Source: CAISOG01 sp044375625
GTDB lineage: Bacteria; Pseudomonadota; Alphaproteobacteria; CAISOG01
Direction: 5' to 3'
Assembly: GCA_044375625.1 (NCBI GenBank)
Contig: JBILMH010000026.1
Coordinates: 1-25,164 of the forward strand
Length of the DNA stretch: 25,164 bases
Shown: positions 1 to 7,493 of the stretch, in pieces
Numbering within the stretch: the first letter of the stretch is position 1
Layout of the letters: the number at the start of each line of letters is the position of its first letter
Notes under the pieces: generated by a model
What the model saw: the letters and a program-made list of their open reading frames with translations, nothing else
The model's database searches: none
Told to the model about the DNA's origin: nothing
Position numbers and translations under genes: made by a program

Positions 1-161
1 TTTCTTCATTTGAAACAATGGCGTGGAATCGCCACTCGATACCTTAAAAATACAAAATCTTTCCTCGCCGCCGTCCACATCCGATGCATCATTATGTGGG
101 CAAAAATCTCGTGACTACACTATCTAGAATAGGCCAAAGATTTAGGAGCATATGGGCAATC

Positions 162-857
162 ATGATCAGTTTTTACATGCTTCGCCATGGTCAAACCGTG
201 GCCAATGCGATGGGCTATCTGTCGGGATCGCTGGACACCCCCCTAACCAGCCTGGGGCGGCAGCAGGCGGCCGCGTTGCCCCAACTGTTGCCGTATTTAA
301 CGCTGCAACCATCGCTGGTAATCCACAGTCCCCTGTCGCGATCGCGGGATACCGCCCTGCTGATGAACCGTCAAATGCAGTTGCCCCTGTTGGAAATGGC
401 CGAATTTTCTGAACAATGCTTTGGCGATTGGCAAGAACGCCTTAGCTGGCAAGAGGCAAAAAGCCTGATGGGGCAGGACATCATGCCGCCCAATGGCGAG
501 AGCCGAGAGGTTTTTCGAGCGCGGGTGATGGCTGGGATTGCGAAAATAGCGGCTGTTAAGCCCGCGCCCAATTTGCCCGTGTTGATTGTCAGCCATGGGG
601 GTGTTTTCGATGCCCTGGCCGAACACTACGGATGCTGGCTGCGCGATGTCGAAAATTGCCAGCTGTATGAATTTTCGCCAATTCCAGCCCCCCAACCCCA
701 TGCCGATTTGACGAAAGCCCTATCCTGCCAACCTGCCCAACATGACTGCAACGCTGCCTTTCCCTGGCATATCCATCATCACTTTCTGAACGCCGATAAC
801 CACCCCGCCCGCCACCCCGTGACAGTGTATGGCAACGGTTTGGATGGGTGCGCGTGA
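162..857 (+). CDS. Histidine phosphatase family protein (phosphoglycerate mutase-like)
   Basis: The 231-residue product starts MISFYMLRHGQT, the phosphohistidine RHG signature of the histidine phosphatase superfamily (CobC, PhoE and GpmB-like enzymes). Further family marks are SPLSRSRDTA (second active-site Arg), the EQCFGDWQ block and the late VSHGGV histidine. The substrate cannot be told from sequence. I chose ATG 162 because the family begins a few residues before RHG; reading from ATG 84 would add 26 unlikely residues. A weak AGGAG lies at 144-148, rather far upstream. The last five residues (LDGCA) and the stop are encoded inside the first unit of the tandem tRNA-fragment array that starts at 841, so the C-terminal tail after about residue 190 may not be ancestral. 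The family assignment is firm; the role is unknown. Confidence 0.85.
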   Translation: MISFYMLRHGQTVANAMGYLSGSLDTPLTSLGRQQAAALPQLLPYLTLQPSLVIHSPLSRSRDTALLMNRQMQLPLLEMAEFSEQCFGDWQERLSWQEAKSLMGQDIMPPNGESREVFRARVMAGIAKIAAVKPAPNLPVLIVSHGGVFDALAEHYGCWLRDVENCQLYEFSPIPAPQPHADLTKALSCQPAQHDCNAAFPWHIHHHFLNADNHPARHPVTVYGNGLDGCA

Positions 858-909
858 AGGTTATGAGCCTGAAACTCATAAAGGACTGATGGTGGTGGAT
901 GAGTAGGGT

Positions 910-935
910 TGGTTGCGGGGGCCAGATTTGAACTG
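910..935 (-). pseudogene. tRNA-fMet 3'-end fragment, array unit 1
   Basis: This 26-bp block is identical to the last 26 nt of the intact tRNA-fMet at 1128-1204, covering most of the T arm, the 3' acceptor strand and the encoded CCA. The 5' half of the tRNA is missing, so it cannot fold as a tRNA. A 15-nt match to the anticodon arm lies on its 3' side on the plus strand only as part of the next unit. It would be carried on the same precursor as the intact tRNA if transcription from the tRNA promoter reads through. Confidence 0.85.
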
Positions 936-1018
936 CGCAAGCCATCCAGTGGATGGGTGCGCGTGAAGGTTATGAGCCTGAAACTCATAAAGGATTGATG
1001 GTGGTGGATGAGTAGGGT

Positions 1019-1044
1019 TGGTTGCGGGGGCCAGATTTGAACTG
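1019..1044 (-). pseudogene. tRNA-fMet 3'-end fragment, array unit 2
   Basis: A second exact copy of the 26-nt tRNA-fMet 3' end, 109 bp from the copy at 910-935 and 109 bp from the equivalent bases of the intact gene. On the minus strand it is preceded by a junction hairpin in place of the normal variable loop and anticodon stem. Confidence 0.85.
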
Positions 1045-1127
1045 CGCAAGCCATCCGGTGGATGGGTGCGCGTGAAGGTTATGAGCCTGAAACTCATAAA
1101 GGACTGATGGTGGTGGATGAGTAGGGT

Positions 1128-1204
<77 letters not shown>

Positions 1205-1401
1205 TTAACCGATTCCCTGACGCTGAAAACAAAGCTGCCAGCCAGGGGAACTTTGGCTTATAGCCCAGCTGTGGCGCGCTGACAAGCAAAATCTAGCAAC
1301 AGGCTGTGCTTGCCCTTTTGCTTGGCTGGTTTTTTGGTTAGATTAGCGCTTCTGGGGGTTCCCCAGGGCATCAAGAAAAATTGTTGAGAAAACAAATTGT
1401 C
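1205..1401. other. Divergent spacer between tRNA-fMet and ugd
   Basis: This spacer holds the minus-strand tRNA promoter and, towards ugd, a T-rich stretch with a poor promoter candidate (TTGCTT at 1318-1323, 17 bp, GATTAG at 1341-1346). A small perfect hairpin follows at 1352-1366 (CTGGGG, loop GTT, CCCCAG). The hairpin is not followed by a T run, so it is not a normal terminator and would sit in the ugd leader. Confidence 0.4.
1257..1285 (-). promoter_or_regulatory. Sigma-70-type promoter of tRNA-fMet
   Basis: On the minus strand a -35 box TTGTCA (1280-1285) and a -10 box TATAAG (1257-1262) are separated by exactly 17 bp. Transcription would start near 1250, giving a leader of roughly 45 nt before the tRNA 5' end at 1204. 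Confidence 0.7.
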
Positions 1402-2568
1402 ATGAAAATTGCGGTGGTTGGCACGGGCTATGTGGGATTATCCAACGCCATTTTGTTCGCAATGAAGCATGAGGTGGTGGCCTTAGACATTGTGCCTGCT
1501 AGGGTTGAGATGTTAAATCGCCGCCAATCGCCGATTAGTGATCCCGAAATTGAGGAGTATTTGGCGCATCAGCCGTTGAATTTGCGGGCGACGCTGGACA
1601 AAACAGAGGCTTATGACGGGGCGGACTTTGTCATTATTGCCACGCCTACCGATTATGACCCCGATACCAATTCTTTTAATACCCAGTCGGTTGAGGCCGT
1701 CATCCGTGACGTCATGGCCATCAATTCGCAGGCGGTGATGGTGATCAAATCAACCGTTCCAGTGGGCTTTACGGTCAAGATGCGGGAGAGGTTGCAATGC
1801 CCCAACCTGATCTTCTCGCCAGAGTTCCTGCGAGAGGGGCGCGCGCTGCACGACAACCTGTACCCATCGCGCATTGTGGTGGGGGAGCGGTCAAAGCGGG
1901 CAGAGGCCTTTGCCCAGTTGTTGCAGGACGGTGCGCTTAAGGCCGATGTGCCCGTGCTGCTGACCGATGCGACGGAGGCTGAGGCGATTAAGCTGTTCGC
2001 CAACACCTATCTGGCCATGCGGGTAGCCTATTTTAATGAGCTGGATAGCTACGCCGCCAGCCACGGCCTGGACACCCGCCAGATTATTGAGGGGGTCGGG
2101 TTGGATCCCCGTATCGGCAATCACTACAACAACCCAAGCTTTGGCTATGGCGGCTATTGCCTGCCCAAGGATACCAAACAGCTGTTGGCCAATTACGATG
2201 AGGTGCCGCAAAGCCTGATTCGTGCGGTGGTGGAGGCCAACGCCACCCGCAAAGACTTTATTGCTGACAGTATCTTGCGCCTGAACCCCCAGGTGGTGGG
2301 GATTTATCGGCTGACTATGAAAAGCGGGGCGGATAACATTCGCACCTCAAGCATTCAGGGGATTATGAAGCGGATTAAGGCTAAGGGCATACCCGTAATC
2401 GTCTATGAACCGATGCTGCAGGAGCCAAGCTTTTTCCATTCGCCCGTCATGACCGATTTGGCTGAGTTTAAAAAACAGGCGTCGGTGATTGTTGCCAACC
2501 GCCTGACCGCAGAGCTGGACGATGTGCGGGATAAGGTCTATACCCGCGATTTGTTTGGCGGGGATTAA
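1402..2568 (+). CDS. ugd: UDP-glucose 6-dehydrogenase
   Basis: Oxidises UDP-glucose to UDP-glucuronate with two NAD+, feeding surface polysaccharide synthesis. From ATG 1402 the product is 388 residues, the usual length of the short bacterial Ugd type. Visible are the Rossmann motif GTGYVG (7-12), the conserved STVPVG (118-122), FSPEFLREG (138-146), the catalytic-domain Lys in EAIKLFANTY and the active-site cysteine in GYGGYCLPKDT (Cys253). An upstream TTG at 1381 would add seven residues, but relatives begin MKI right before the Rossmann motif, so I prefer 1402 although no good ribosome site is present. It is the first gene of a three-gene polysaccharide unit with the transferase and dehydratase that follow. 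Confidence 0.95.
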   Translation: MKIAVVGTGYVGLSNAILFAMKHEVVALDIVPARVEMLNRRQSPISDPEIEEYLAHQPLNLRATLDKTEAYDGADFVIIATPTDYDPDTNSFNTQSVEAVIRDVMAINSQAVMVIKSTVPVGFTVKMRERLQCPNLIFSPEFLREGRALHDNLYPSRIVVGERSKRAEAFAQLLQDGALKADVPVLLTDATEAEAIKLFANTYLAMRVAYFNELDSYAASHGLDTRQIIEGVGLDPRIGNHYNNPSFGYGGYCLPKDTKQLLANYDEVPQSLIRAVVEANATRKDFIADSILRLNPQVVGIYRLTMKSGADNIRTSSIQGIMKRIKAKGIPVIVYEPMLQEPSFFHSPVMTDLAEFKKQASVIVANRLTAELDDVRDKVYTRDLFGGD

Positions 2569-2638
2569 GTGGTGGCTGTTGGGATAAGAAGATGGGGGAT
2601 AGGCTTATGGAATTTTTAGAATGTCTGAGGTGCGACCA

Positions 2639-3205
2639 ATGACCGCTAAACGGTTGATGGATCTGGTGGTGGCTGGGGTGGCGGCGGTGTTGCTGGCCAT
2701 TCCCTTTGTGCTGACGGCGCTGGCGGTCGCGATGACCTCAAAGGGGCCTGTGCTGTATTGGTCGGATCGGGTGGGGCGCCAGAATAAGCTGTTCAGTATG
2801 CCAAAGTTTCGCAGCATGCGGGTGGATACGCCCGCGGTGGCCACCCATTTGCTGCAGGATCCTGCCAGCCATCTTACCCCCATTGGCGCGTTTTTGCGCA
2901 AATCCAGCCTGGACGAATTGCCGCAGTTGTGGAGCATTCTTAAGGGCGATATGAGCCTGGTGGGCCCCCGCCCCGCCCTGTTTAATCAGGAGGATCTGGT
3001 GGCATTGCGTACCAGCTGTGGCGTGCATGAGTTGGTTCCTGGCCTGACCGGCTGGGCGCAGGTGAATGGGCGGGATGAGTTGCCTATTCCCGAAAAGGTC
3101 AAATGGGATGCCGAATATCTGCAGAAACGATCGTTAGGCTTTGATCTGAAGATTTTGTGGATGACCTTTGTTAAGGTGTTGCGTAGCGATGGAGTGTCGC
3201 ACTGA
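2639..3205 (+). CDS. Priming sugar transferase (monotopic phosphoglycosyl transferase)
   Basis: A 188-residue member of the bacterial sugar transferase family (PglC/WcaJ C-terminal domain type). These enzymes move a sugar phosphate from a nucleotide sugar to undecaprenyl phosphate at the inner membrane, the first step of an exopolysaccharide or O-unit. It shows the N-terminal KRLMDLV plus hydrophobic re-entrant helix (about 4-32), SKGPVLYWSDRVGR, KFRSM (56-60), the catalytic Asp-Glu pair in SLDELPQL (92-93), LVGPRP and PGLTGWAQVNGR (134-145), ending in SDGVSH. ATG 2639 has GAGG nine bases upstream; ATG 2621 would add six residues. The length fits the minimal single-domain type rather than the long WbaP type. 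The sugar is not predictable. Confidence 0.9.
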   Translation: MTAKRLMDLVVAGVAAVLLAIPFVLTALAVAMTSKGPVLYWSDRVGRQNKLFSMPKFRSMRVDTPAVATHLLQDPASHLTPIGAFLRKSSLDELPQLWSILKGDMSLVGPRPALFNQEDLVALRTSCGVHELVPGLTGWAQVNGRDELPIPEKVKWDAEYLQKRSLGFDLKILWMTFVKVLRSDGVSH

Positions 3206-5115
3206 TGCGTAATTATTTTGGCGGTTTTGTGCTGCGTTATTTGGTGAATATGAATCGCCTGGGCAAACAGGCGGTGCTGTTGGCGGTTGATACAGTCTGT
3301 TTGATCATGGCCGTCTGGTTGGCCTATAGCATCCGCCTGGGAACCTGGTTTGTGCCCAACAACGCGCAGGTCTTTCTAATGCTGGCCGCCCCTGTGCTAG
3401 CCGTTCCTGTTTTTGTTAAGGTCGGGCTGTACCGTTCGGTCATTCGCTATGTGGGGGAGCAGGCGTTGTGGACGGTGGTAAAAGCCATGTTCCTGGCGGG
3501 GGTGATGTGGCTTGGCCTGGCCTTTATGACGCAGATGACAGGGGTACAGGGGGTGCCGCGTACCGTGCCCGTGCTGTACTGGATTGTTGGAACAATTTTA
3601 ATCGCGGGTACACGCTTTGCGGCGCGCTGGTTGTTATGGTTGCCTGTGCGCCAGCGCTTTAATGGGCGGCAGGTGTTGATCTATGGCGCGGGTGTTGCTG
3701 GGCGGCAGCTGGCGGCCTCCCTAAAACAGGGGCGGGACATGTTGCCGATCGGCTTTTTGGATGACGATCTAGAGCTGCACGGTAAGGATGTGGATGGGCT
3801 GCGGGTCTATGAGCCTGGTCAATTACCCATGCTGATCGACCGTTTCGATATTCACGACGTCATTGTCACCCTGCCGTCGGTGTCGAATGCCCGCCGTCGG
3901 GAGGTGGTGTTGTTTTTGGAAGGTTTTCCCGTGCGGGTGCGAATCTTGCCCGCTATGGCCGATATTGCTAGCGGTCGCCACCTGGTCAACATGGTGCGGG
4001 AGGTGGATATCGGCGACCTGTTGGGGCGGGATGCGGTGGCGGCTGACCCACTCATGCTGAAACGCTGTATCGCGGGCAAGGTGGTGATGGTCACAGGGGC
4101 GGGCGGCTCGATCGGGTCAGAGCTGTGTCGGCAAATTGCCGCGATTGGCCCCGCCAGCCTGCTGCTGTTGGAAGTCAGTGAGCATGGCCTGTACCAAATC
4201 GATCGGTTGCTCCGCACCATGACCGACTGCCCGATTATCCCCTGCCTGGGTTCGGTGGAGGATGCGGGGCTGGTGGCAAGGCTGATGGCCGAACATCGGG
4301 TGCAAACCATCTACCACGCCGCCGCCTATAAACATGTGCCACTGGTGGAAATCAATGTGATGCAGGGGGTACGCAACAACATTATCGGCACGATGGTGGT
4401 GGCACAGGCGGCCTTTGACGCGGGCGTGGAAAGCTTTGTGCTGATTTCCAGTGATAAAGCTGTGCGCCCCACCAATGTCATGGGTGCTACTAAGCGTTGG
4501 GCAGAGCTGGTAATCCAGGACTATGCCTGGCGCGCGCGGGAGGCGAAGCGTGGGCAATGTTTCTGCGCGGTGCGTTTCGGCAATGTGTTGGGGTCATCGG
4601 GGTCGGTTATCCCGCTGTTTAAGGAACAGATTGCCCATGGCGGCCCGATAACCGTTACGCATCCAGAGGTCACCCGCTATTTCATGTCGATTCATGAGGC
4701 GGTCGAGTTGGTGATTCAGGCAGGCGGCTTGGCCAACGGGGGTGAGGTGTTTTTGTTGGATATGGGGGAGTCGGTGAAAATTATCGATCTGGCGCGCAAC
4801 ATGATCCGCCTGGCTGGTCATTCGGTGCGTGATGAGTCCAGCCCCGATGGCGATATTGCGATTGAGATTGTCGGGATGCGCCCTGGTGAAAAATTGTATG
4901 AGGAGCTGTTAATCGCTGATAGCAACGCCGAGGCGACCGCCTATCCCAAAATCATGAAGGCCAAGGAACCGTGTTTATCCGCAACCGTGTTGGCGGGTTT
5001 GATTGATCGGTTGCGGCAATCAATGGCGGTGGGGGATGAGGCGGCGGTGCGCTCTGTCCTGATGGCGGTGGCCAACAGCGGATCGCCGAAACAGCAGCAG
5101 GTTGATGCGGCTTAA
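3205..5115 (+). CDS. Membrane-bound nucleotide-sugar 4,6-dehydratase, CapD/WbpM/PglF-like
   Basis: A 636-residue polysaccharide biosynthesis protein whose ATG overlaps the last base of the preceding stop codon, indicating translational coupling. The N-terminal ~150 residues hold about four membrane segments. A first nucleotide-binding domain follows (GAGVAGRQ at 161-168, IGFLDDD), then the SDR-type catalytic domain with GAGGSIGSE (298-306), HAAAYKHVPL (371-380), SSDKAVRPTNVMGATKR (415-431) and GMRPGEKLYEEL. The Met-Gly-Ala-Thr-Lys motif in place of Tyr-x-x-x-Lys is typical of the large UDP-GlcNAc C4,C6-dehydratases (WbpM, PglF). It probably makes the 4-keto-6-deoxy sugar that the adjacent priming transferase or later enzymes use; that link is inference. 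Confidence 0.93.
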   Translation: MRNYFGGFVLRYLVNMNRLGKQAVLLAVDTVCLIMAVWLAYSIRLGTWFVPNNAQVFLMLAAPVLAVPVFVKVGLYRSVIRYVGEQALWTVVKAMFLAGVMWLGLAFMTQMTGVQGVPRTVPVLYWIVGTILIAGTRFAARWLLWLPVRQRFNGRQVLIYGAGVAGRQLAASLKQGRDMLPIGFLDDDLELHGKDVDGLRVYEPGQLPMLIDRFDIHDVIVTLPSVSNARRREVVLFLEGFPVRVRILPAMADIASGRHLVNMVREVDIGDLLGRDAVAADPLMLKRCIAGKVVMVTGAGGSIGSELCRQIAAIGPASLLLLEVSEHGLYQIDRLLRTMTDCPIIPCLGSVEDAGLVARLMAEHRVQTIYHAAAYKHVPLVEINVMQGVRNNIIGTMVVAQAAFDAGVESFVLISSDKAVRPTNVMGATKRWAELVIQDYAWRAREAKRGQCFCAVRFGNVLGSSGSVIPLFKEQIAHGGPITVTHPEVTRYFMSIHEAVELVIQAGGLANGGEVFLLDMGESVKIIDLARNMIRLAGHSVRDESSPDGDIAIEIVGMRPGEKLYEELLIADSNAEATAYPKIMKAKEPCLSATVLAGLIDRLRQSMAVGDEAAVRSVLMAVANSGSPKQQQVDAA

Positions 5116-5120
5116 CGGCC

Positions 5121-5170
5121 GCTTGCTTTTTCCAAAAGGCTGTGAAGCGCCAAAATGGCGTGTTAGCAAG
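5121..5170 (+). terminator. Possible hairpin terminator after the polysaccharide operon
   Basis: Six bases after the dehydratase stop, CTTGCT (5122-5127) and AGCAAG (5165-5170) can pair. Inside them CGCCA and TGGCG form a 5-bp stem with loop AAA (5148-5160). No U tract follows, so termination is only a guess. Confidence 0.3.
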
Positions 5171-5267
5171 AAAGTAACCATAAACCCTTAAAATTAACTG
5201 GACTTGTAACCGCAACTGATTAATTTAAATGGGTAGTTCATCTTCTTCACCAGCTCTTGAAAAAACC

Positions 5268-5834
5268 ATGGTCGAGACAGCCACATCCCAAGAACCGACA
5301 ATGGAAGAAATTCTTGAGTCTATTCGTAAGATCATCTCTGAGGAGGATGATCCGGCTGCCGCTGAGCAAGCTGCTGCCCCCGCCGCTGAGGAAGAGGTGT
5401 TGGAACTGGTGGATTTGATCGAGGAAGAAGAGGAAGAGGGGGAGGAAGAATCGCTCCAGCCCGCCGCTGCTGAAGAAGAGATAGAAGACGAAGAGGCGGA
5501 TTCCCCGGCTGCTGATGCCCCTGTTGTGGAGCGGGCAGAACCTCCGACCATGCCGTTTTTGGCTGATGGTGACGATGAAGAGCTTATCAAGCTGGTGTCT
5601 GAGCGTACCACTGATGCGGGGGTGGCCGCCTTTACCGATTTGGCGCGTGCCGTTCATGGCCCCTGGCCATTGGGGGATGAGGACAAAACCGTTGAGGGCA
5701 TGGTGTTGGCGCTGTTAAAACCATTGTTAAAAGAATGGCTGGATCTGCATTTGCCTGGACTGGTTGAGGAATTGGTGCGCCATGAGATTGAACGCATGGT
5801 TCGCCGCGCGCGCCCCGACATTTTTAAGAAATAA
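5268..5834 (+). CDS. popZ: Cell-pole organizing protein PopZ (DUF2497)
   Basis: PopZ self-assembles at the cell pole in Alphaproteobacteria and anchors the ParB-origin complex and polar factors. The N-terminal recruitment helix is QEPTMEEILESIRKIISEED. A long acidic Ala/Pro-rich linker follows, including a run of six glutamates. The C-terminal assembly region has LLKPLLKEWLDLHLPGLVEELVRHEIERMVRRA, close to the usual LRPLLKDWLDxNLPxLVERLVxxEIERI pattern. Length from ATG 5268 is 188 residues, in the family range. ATG 5229 would add an odd serine-rich MGSSSSSPALEKT start; neither start has a clear ribosome site, and known PopZ proteins begin shortly before QEP. The strongly acidic linker is encoded by a purine-rich stretch near 5420-5490. 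Confidence 0.9.
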   Translation: MVETATSQEPTMEEILESIRKIISEEDDPAAAEQAAAPAAEEEVLELVDLIEEEEEEGEEESLQPAAAEEEIEDEEADSPAADAPVVERAEPPTMPFLADGDDEELIKLVSERTTDAGVAAFTDLARAVHGPWPLGDEDKTVEGMVLALLKPLLKEWLDLHLPGLVEELVRHEIERMVRRARPDIFKK

Positions 5835-5867
5835 CTTTCCAGCGCTCTGCCCTATCGCCGCTTCTCC

Positions 5868-5978
5868 GTTGTCATCTCCGCGCAGGCGGAGATCCAGAGC
5901 CCTGTCGCCGCCTACCATAATCCCTCCGCCGCATGGATCCCCCGCCTTTCCTTATTGATAAGGGCGGAGGATGACGAC
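5868..5978. repeat. REP-like palindromic intergenic element
   Basis: The ends GTTGTCATC and GATGACGAC are inverted copies with one mismatch. Inside lie two hairpins: TCTCCGC, loop GCAG, GCGGAGA (5875-5892), and a second built on CCTTAT-TG-ATAAGG (5950-5963) extended by CCGCC and GCGG arms. The half-motifs GGCGGAGATCCA and ATGGATCCCCCGCC match the pattern of dispersed intergenic palindromes common in alphaproteobacterial genomes. It could also help end popZ transcription. I see only one copy in this window. Confidence 0.55.
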
Positions 5979-6160
5979 TTTGGTGCGGATGCAGCCAGCC
6001 TCGTTCTGCCGCCACGCACAACCCCCGCCCCTGTCTTTCTTCCCCCGCCTACCCCCGCCCCCGCCCCATACAAAAAAATACGGAGGGGGAATGCCATTAT
6101 CCCCTTCGAACCAATAAAAGATTCACAAACGCGGGGGGAGGCATTAGAACAGGAGGAGTG

Positions 6161-6188
6161 TTATCAAAAACCTGTTATCAAAAACGCG
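6161..6188. repeat. Two-copy 14-bp direct repeat ahead of pgi
   Basis: Two tandem copies beginning TTATCAAAAAC occur at 6161-6174 and 6175-6188, differing only in the last bases (CTG versus GCG). They end just before the pgi ribosome site. No function can be assigned. Confidence 0.6.
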
Positions 6189-6200
6189 TGAGGTGCCCCC

Positions 6201-7484
6201 ATGACCCTGTTGCAACAAACCCTACATGCCCCCCAATTGAATTGGCAGGCGTTGTTGGCCAAGACGCCCGCCGGCCTGGCGCGGGTGCGGCAGGCCTATG
6301 GCGATGGCAGCCTGCCGTTGTTGCGTCTGCCCGAACGGCAGGATGATTTGGCGGCGGCCGCTTCGGTGGCGGCACGATTGGCGCAATATCCCTTTTTGCT
6401 GGTGTTGGGCACGGGCGGATCCTCCCTCGGCGGGCAGACGCTGTACGCCCTGGCCGATGCGGGCTTTGGCAATCGGATGGCTGGCCGTCCACGGCTAATC
6501 TTTCTGGACAATGTTGACCCCCACAGCTTTGCCCAGTTGCGGGCGCAGGTGCCGTTGGAGCAGGCAGGCATCCTGGCCATTTCCAAGTCGGGGGGCACGG
6601 CGGAGACGCTGATGCAACTGCTGACCCTGCAACAAATGGCTAGCATAAGCGCGGCGCAGGTGGCGGTGGTGACGGAGCCTACCAAAACAGGGGCGGCTGC
6701 TGGTGGCGCTGATAACCCGCTGCGGGCATTGGCCAACAGCTGCGGCTATGAGGTGCTGGAGCATGACCCGCTGGTCGGCGGGCGGTTTAGCGTGCTGTCG
6801 ATCGTCGGGCTGCTGCCCGCCATGATTGCGGGGCTGGACGTGGCGGCGGTGCGGCGTGGCGCGGCCAGTGTGTTGCAGCCAGCCTTGTCCGCCAACACCG
6901 CGCCAGAGGCGATTGCCAGCGCGATTGGGGCGTCGGTCAGCGTCGCCGCGTTGCAGGCAGGTTTGCCGATGCAGGTGGTGATGCCCTATCGCGACAACCT
7001 GCGTAGCCTGGGGCAATGGCACCGCCAGTTGTGGGCGGAAAGTGTCGGTAAGGATGGGGTGGGCAGCACGCCGATTCCCGCGCTGGGCACGGTGGATCAG
7101 CACAGCCAGTTGCAGCTGTATCTGGATGGTCCCGACGACAAATTCTATACCCTGATTACCGCGCCCACCGATCTGGCTGGCCTGCCCAAGCTGCCTGGCA
7201 CGCTGAACGACAGCCGCCTGGCCTATCTGCAGGGGCACGGCATGGGTGAACTGTTGACCGCGATGCAGGAGGCGACGATTAGCACCCTGCAGGCTAAGCA
7301 ACGGCCGCTGCGCCGCCTGGCCATTCCGCGCGTGGATGAGGAGGTGTTGGGGGCGTTGTTCATGCACTTTATGCTGGAAACCATGCTGGCCGCCGATCTG
7401 CTGGGCGTGAACGCCTTTGACCAGCCAGCGGTTGAGGATGGCAAGCATCTGGCGCGGCAAAATTTGGCCAGCATGGCGGCCTAG
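6201..7484 (+). CDS. pgi: Glucose-6-phosphate isomerase
   Basis: Interconverts glucose 6-phosphate and fructose 6-phosphate. The 427-residue product is the short bacterial form (E. coli Pgi is about 550). It contains LGTGGSSLGG (69-78), DNVDPHSF, the phosphate-binding SKSGGTAET (128-136), GGRFSVLSIVG (193-203), QLWAESVGKDG with the likely catalytic Glu280, GTVDQHSQLQLYLDGP with His301, and a C-terminal NAFDQPAVEDGKHLA whose Lys415 corresponds to the ring-opening lysine. GAGGT lies six bases before ATG 6201. mutL starts nine bases after the stop, so the two are probably cotranscribed, which is not a functional pairing I recognise. Confidence 0.95.
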   Translation: MTLLQQTLHAPQLNWQALLAKTPAGLARVRQAYGDGSLPLLRLPERQDDLAAAASVAARLAQYPFLLVLGTGGSSLGGQTLYALADAGFGNRMAGRPRLIFLDNVDPHSFAQLRAQVPLEQAGILAISKSGGTAETLMQLLTLQQMASISAAQVAVVTEPTKTGAAAGGADNPLRALANSCGYEVLEHDPLVGGRFSVLSIVGLLPAMIAGLDVAAVRRGAASVLQPALSANTAPEAIASAIGASVSVAALQAGLPMQVVMPYRDNLRSLGQWHRQLWAESVGKDGVGSTPIPALGTVDQHSQLQLYLDGPDDKFYTLITAPTDLAGLPKLPGTLNDSRLAYLQGHGMGELLTAMQEATISTLQAKQRPLRRLAIPRVDEEVLGALFMHFMLETMLAADLLGVNAFDQPAVEDGKHLARQNLASMAA

Positions 7485-7493
7485 GGCGAATTG

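Larger units (their letters stand above)
5835..6200. other. Spacer between popZ and pgi
   Basis: The 366 bp hold a REP-like palindromic element (5868-5978), a pyrimidine-rich C tract (about 6010-6066), a short tandem repeat (6161-6188) and the pgi ribosome site GAGGT at 6190-6194. A 78-codon open frame across 5955-6191 is low-complexity Pro/Ala with no sign of selection and is not called as a gene. No clear promoter box was found. Confidence 0.5.

Noticed and set aside
779..1097. Minus-strand open frames with repeated DGLRSSNLAPATNPTHPPP-type units
   Set aside because: The repeats in the protein simply mirror the 109-bp tRNA-fragment array; the frames lack start signals and run over a tRNA-derived sequence.
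1381..1401. TTG start for ugd seven codons upstream
   Set aside because: Relatives start at MKI before the Rossmann motif; the TTG has no better ribosome site.
5955..6191. Possible 78-residue protein upstream of pgi
   Set aside because: Low-complexity Pro/Ala content over a C-rich spacer and a palindromic element; no ribosome site or family resemblance.
6495..7460. 321-codon minus-strand frame opposite pgi
   Set aside because: His/Gln/Arg-rich antisense shadow of a clearly real gene in GC-rich DNA.
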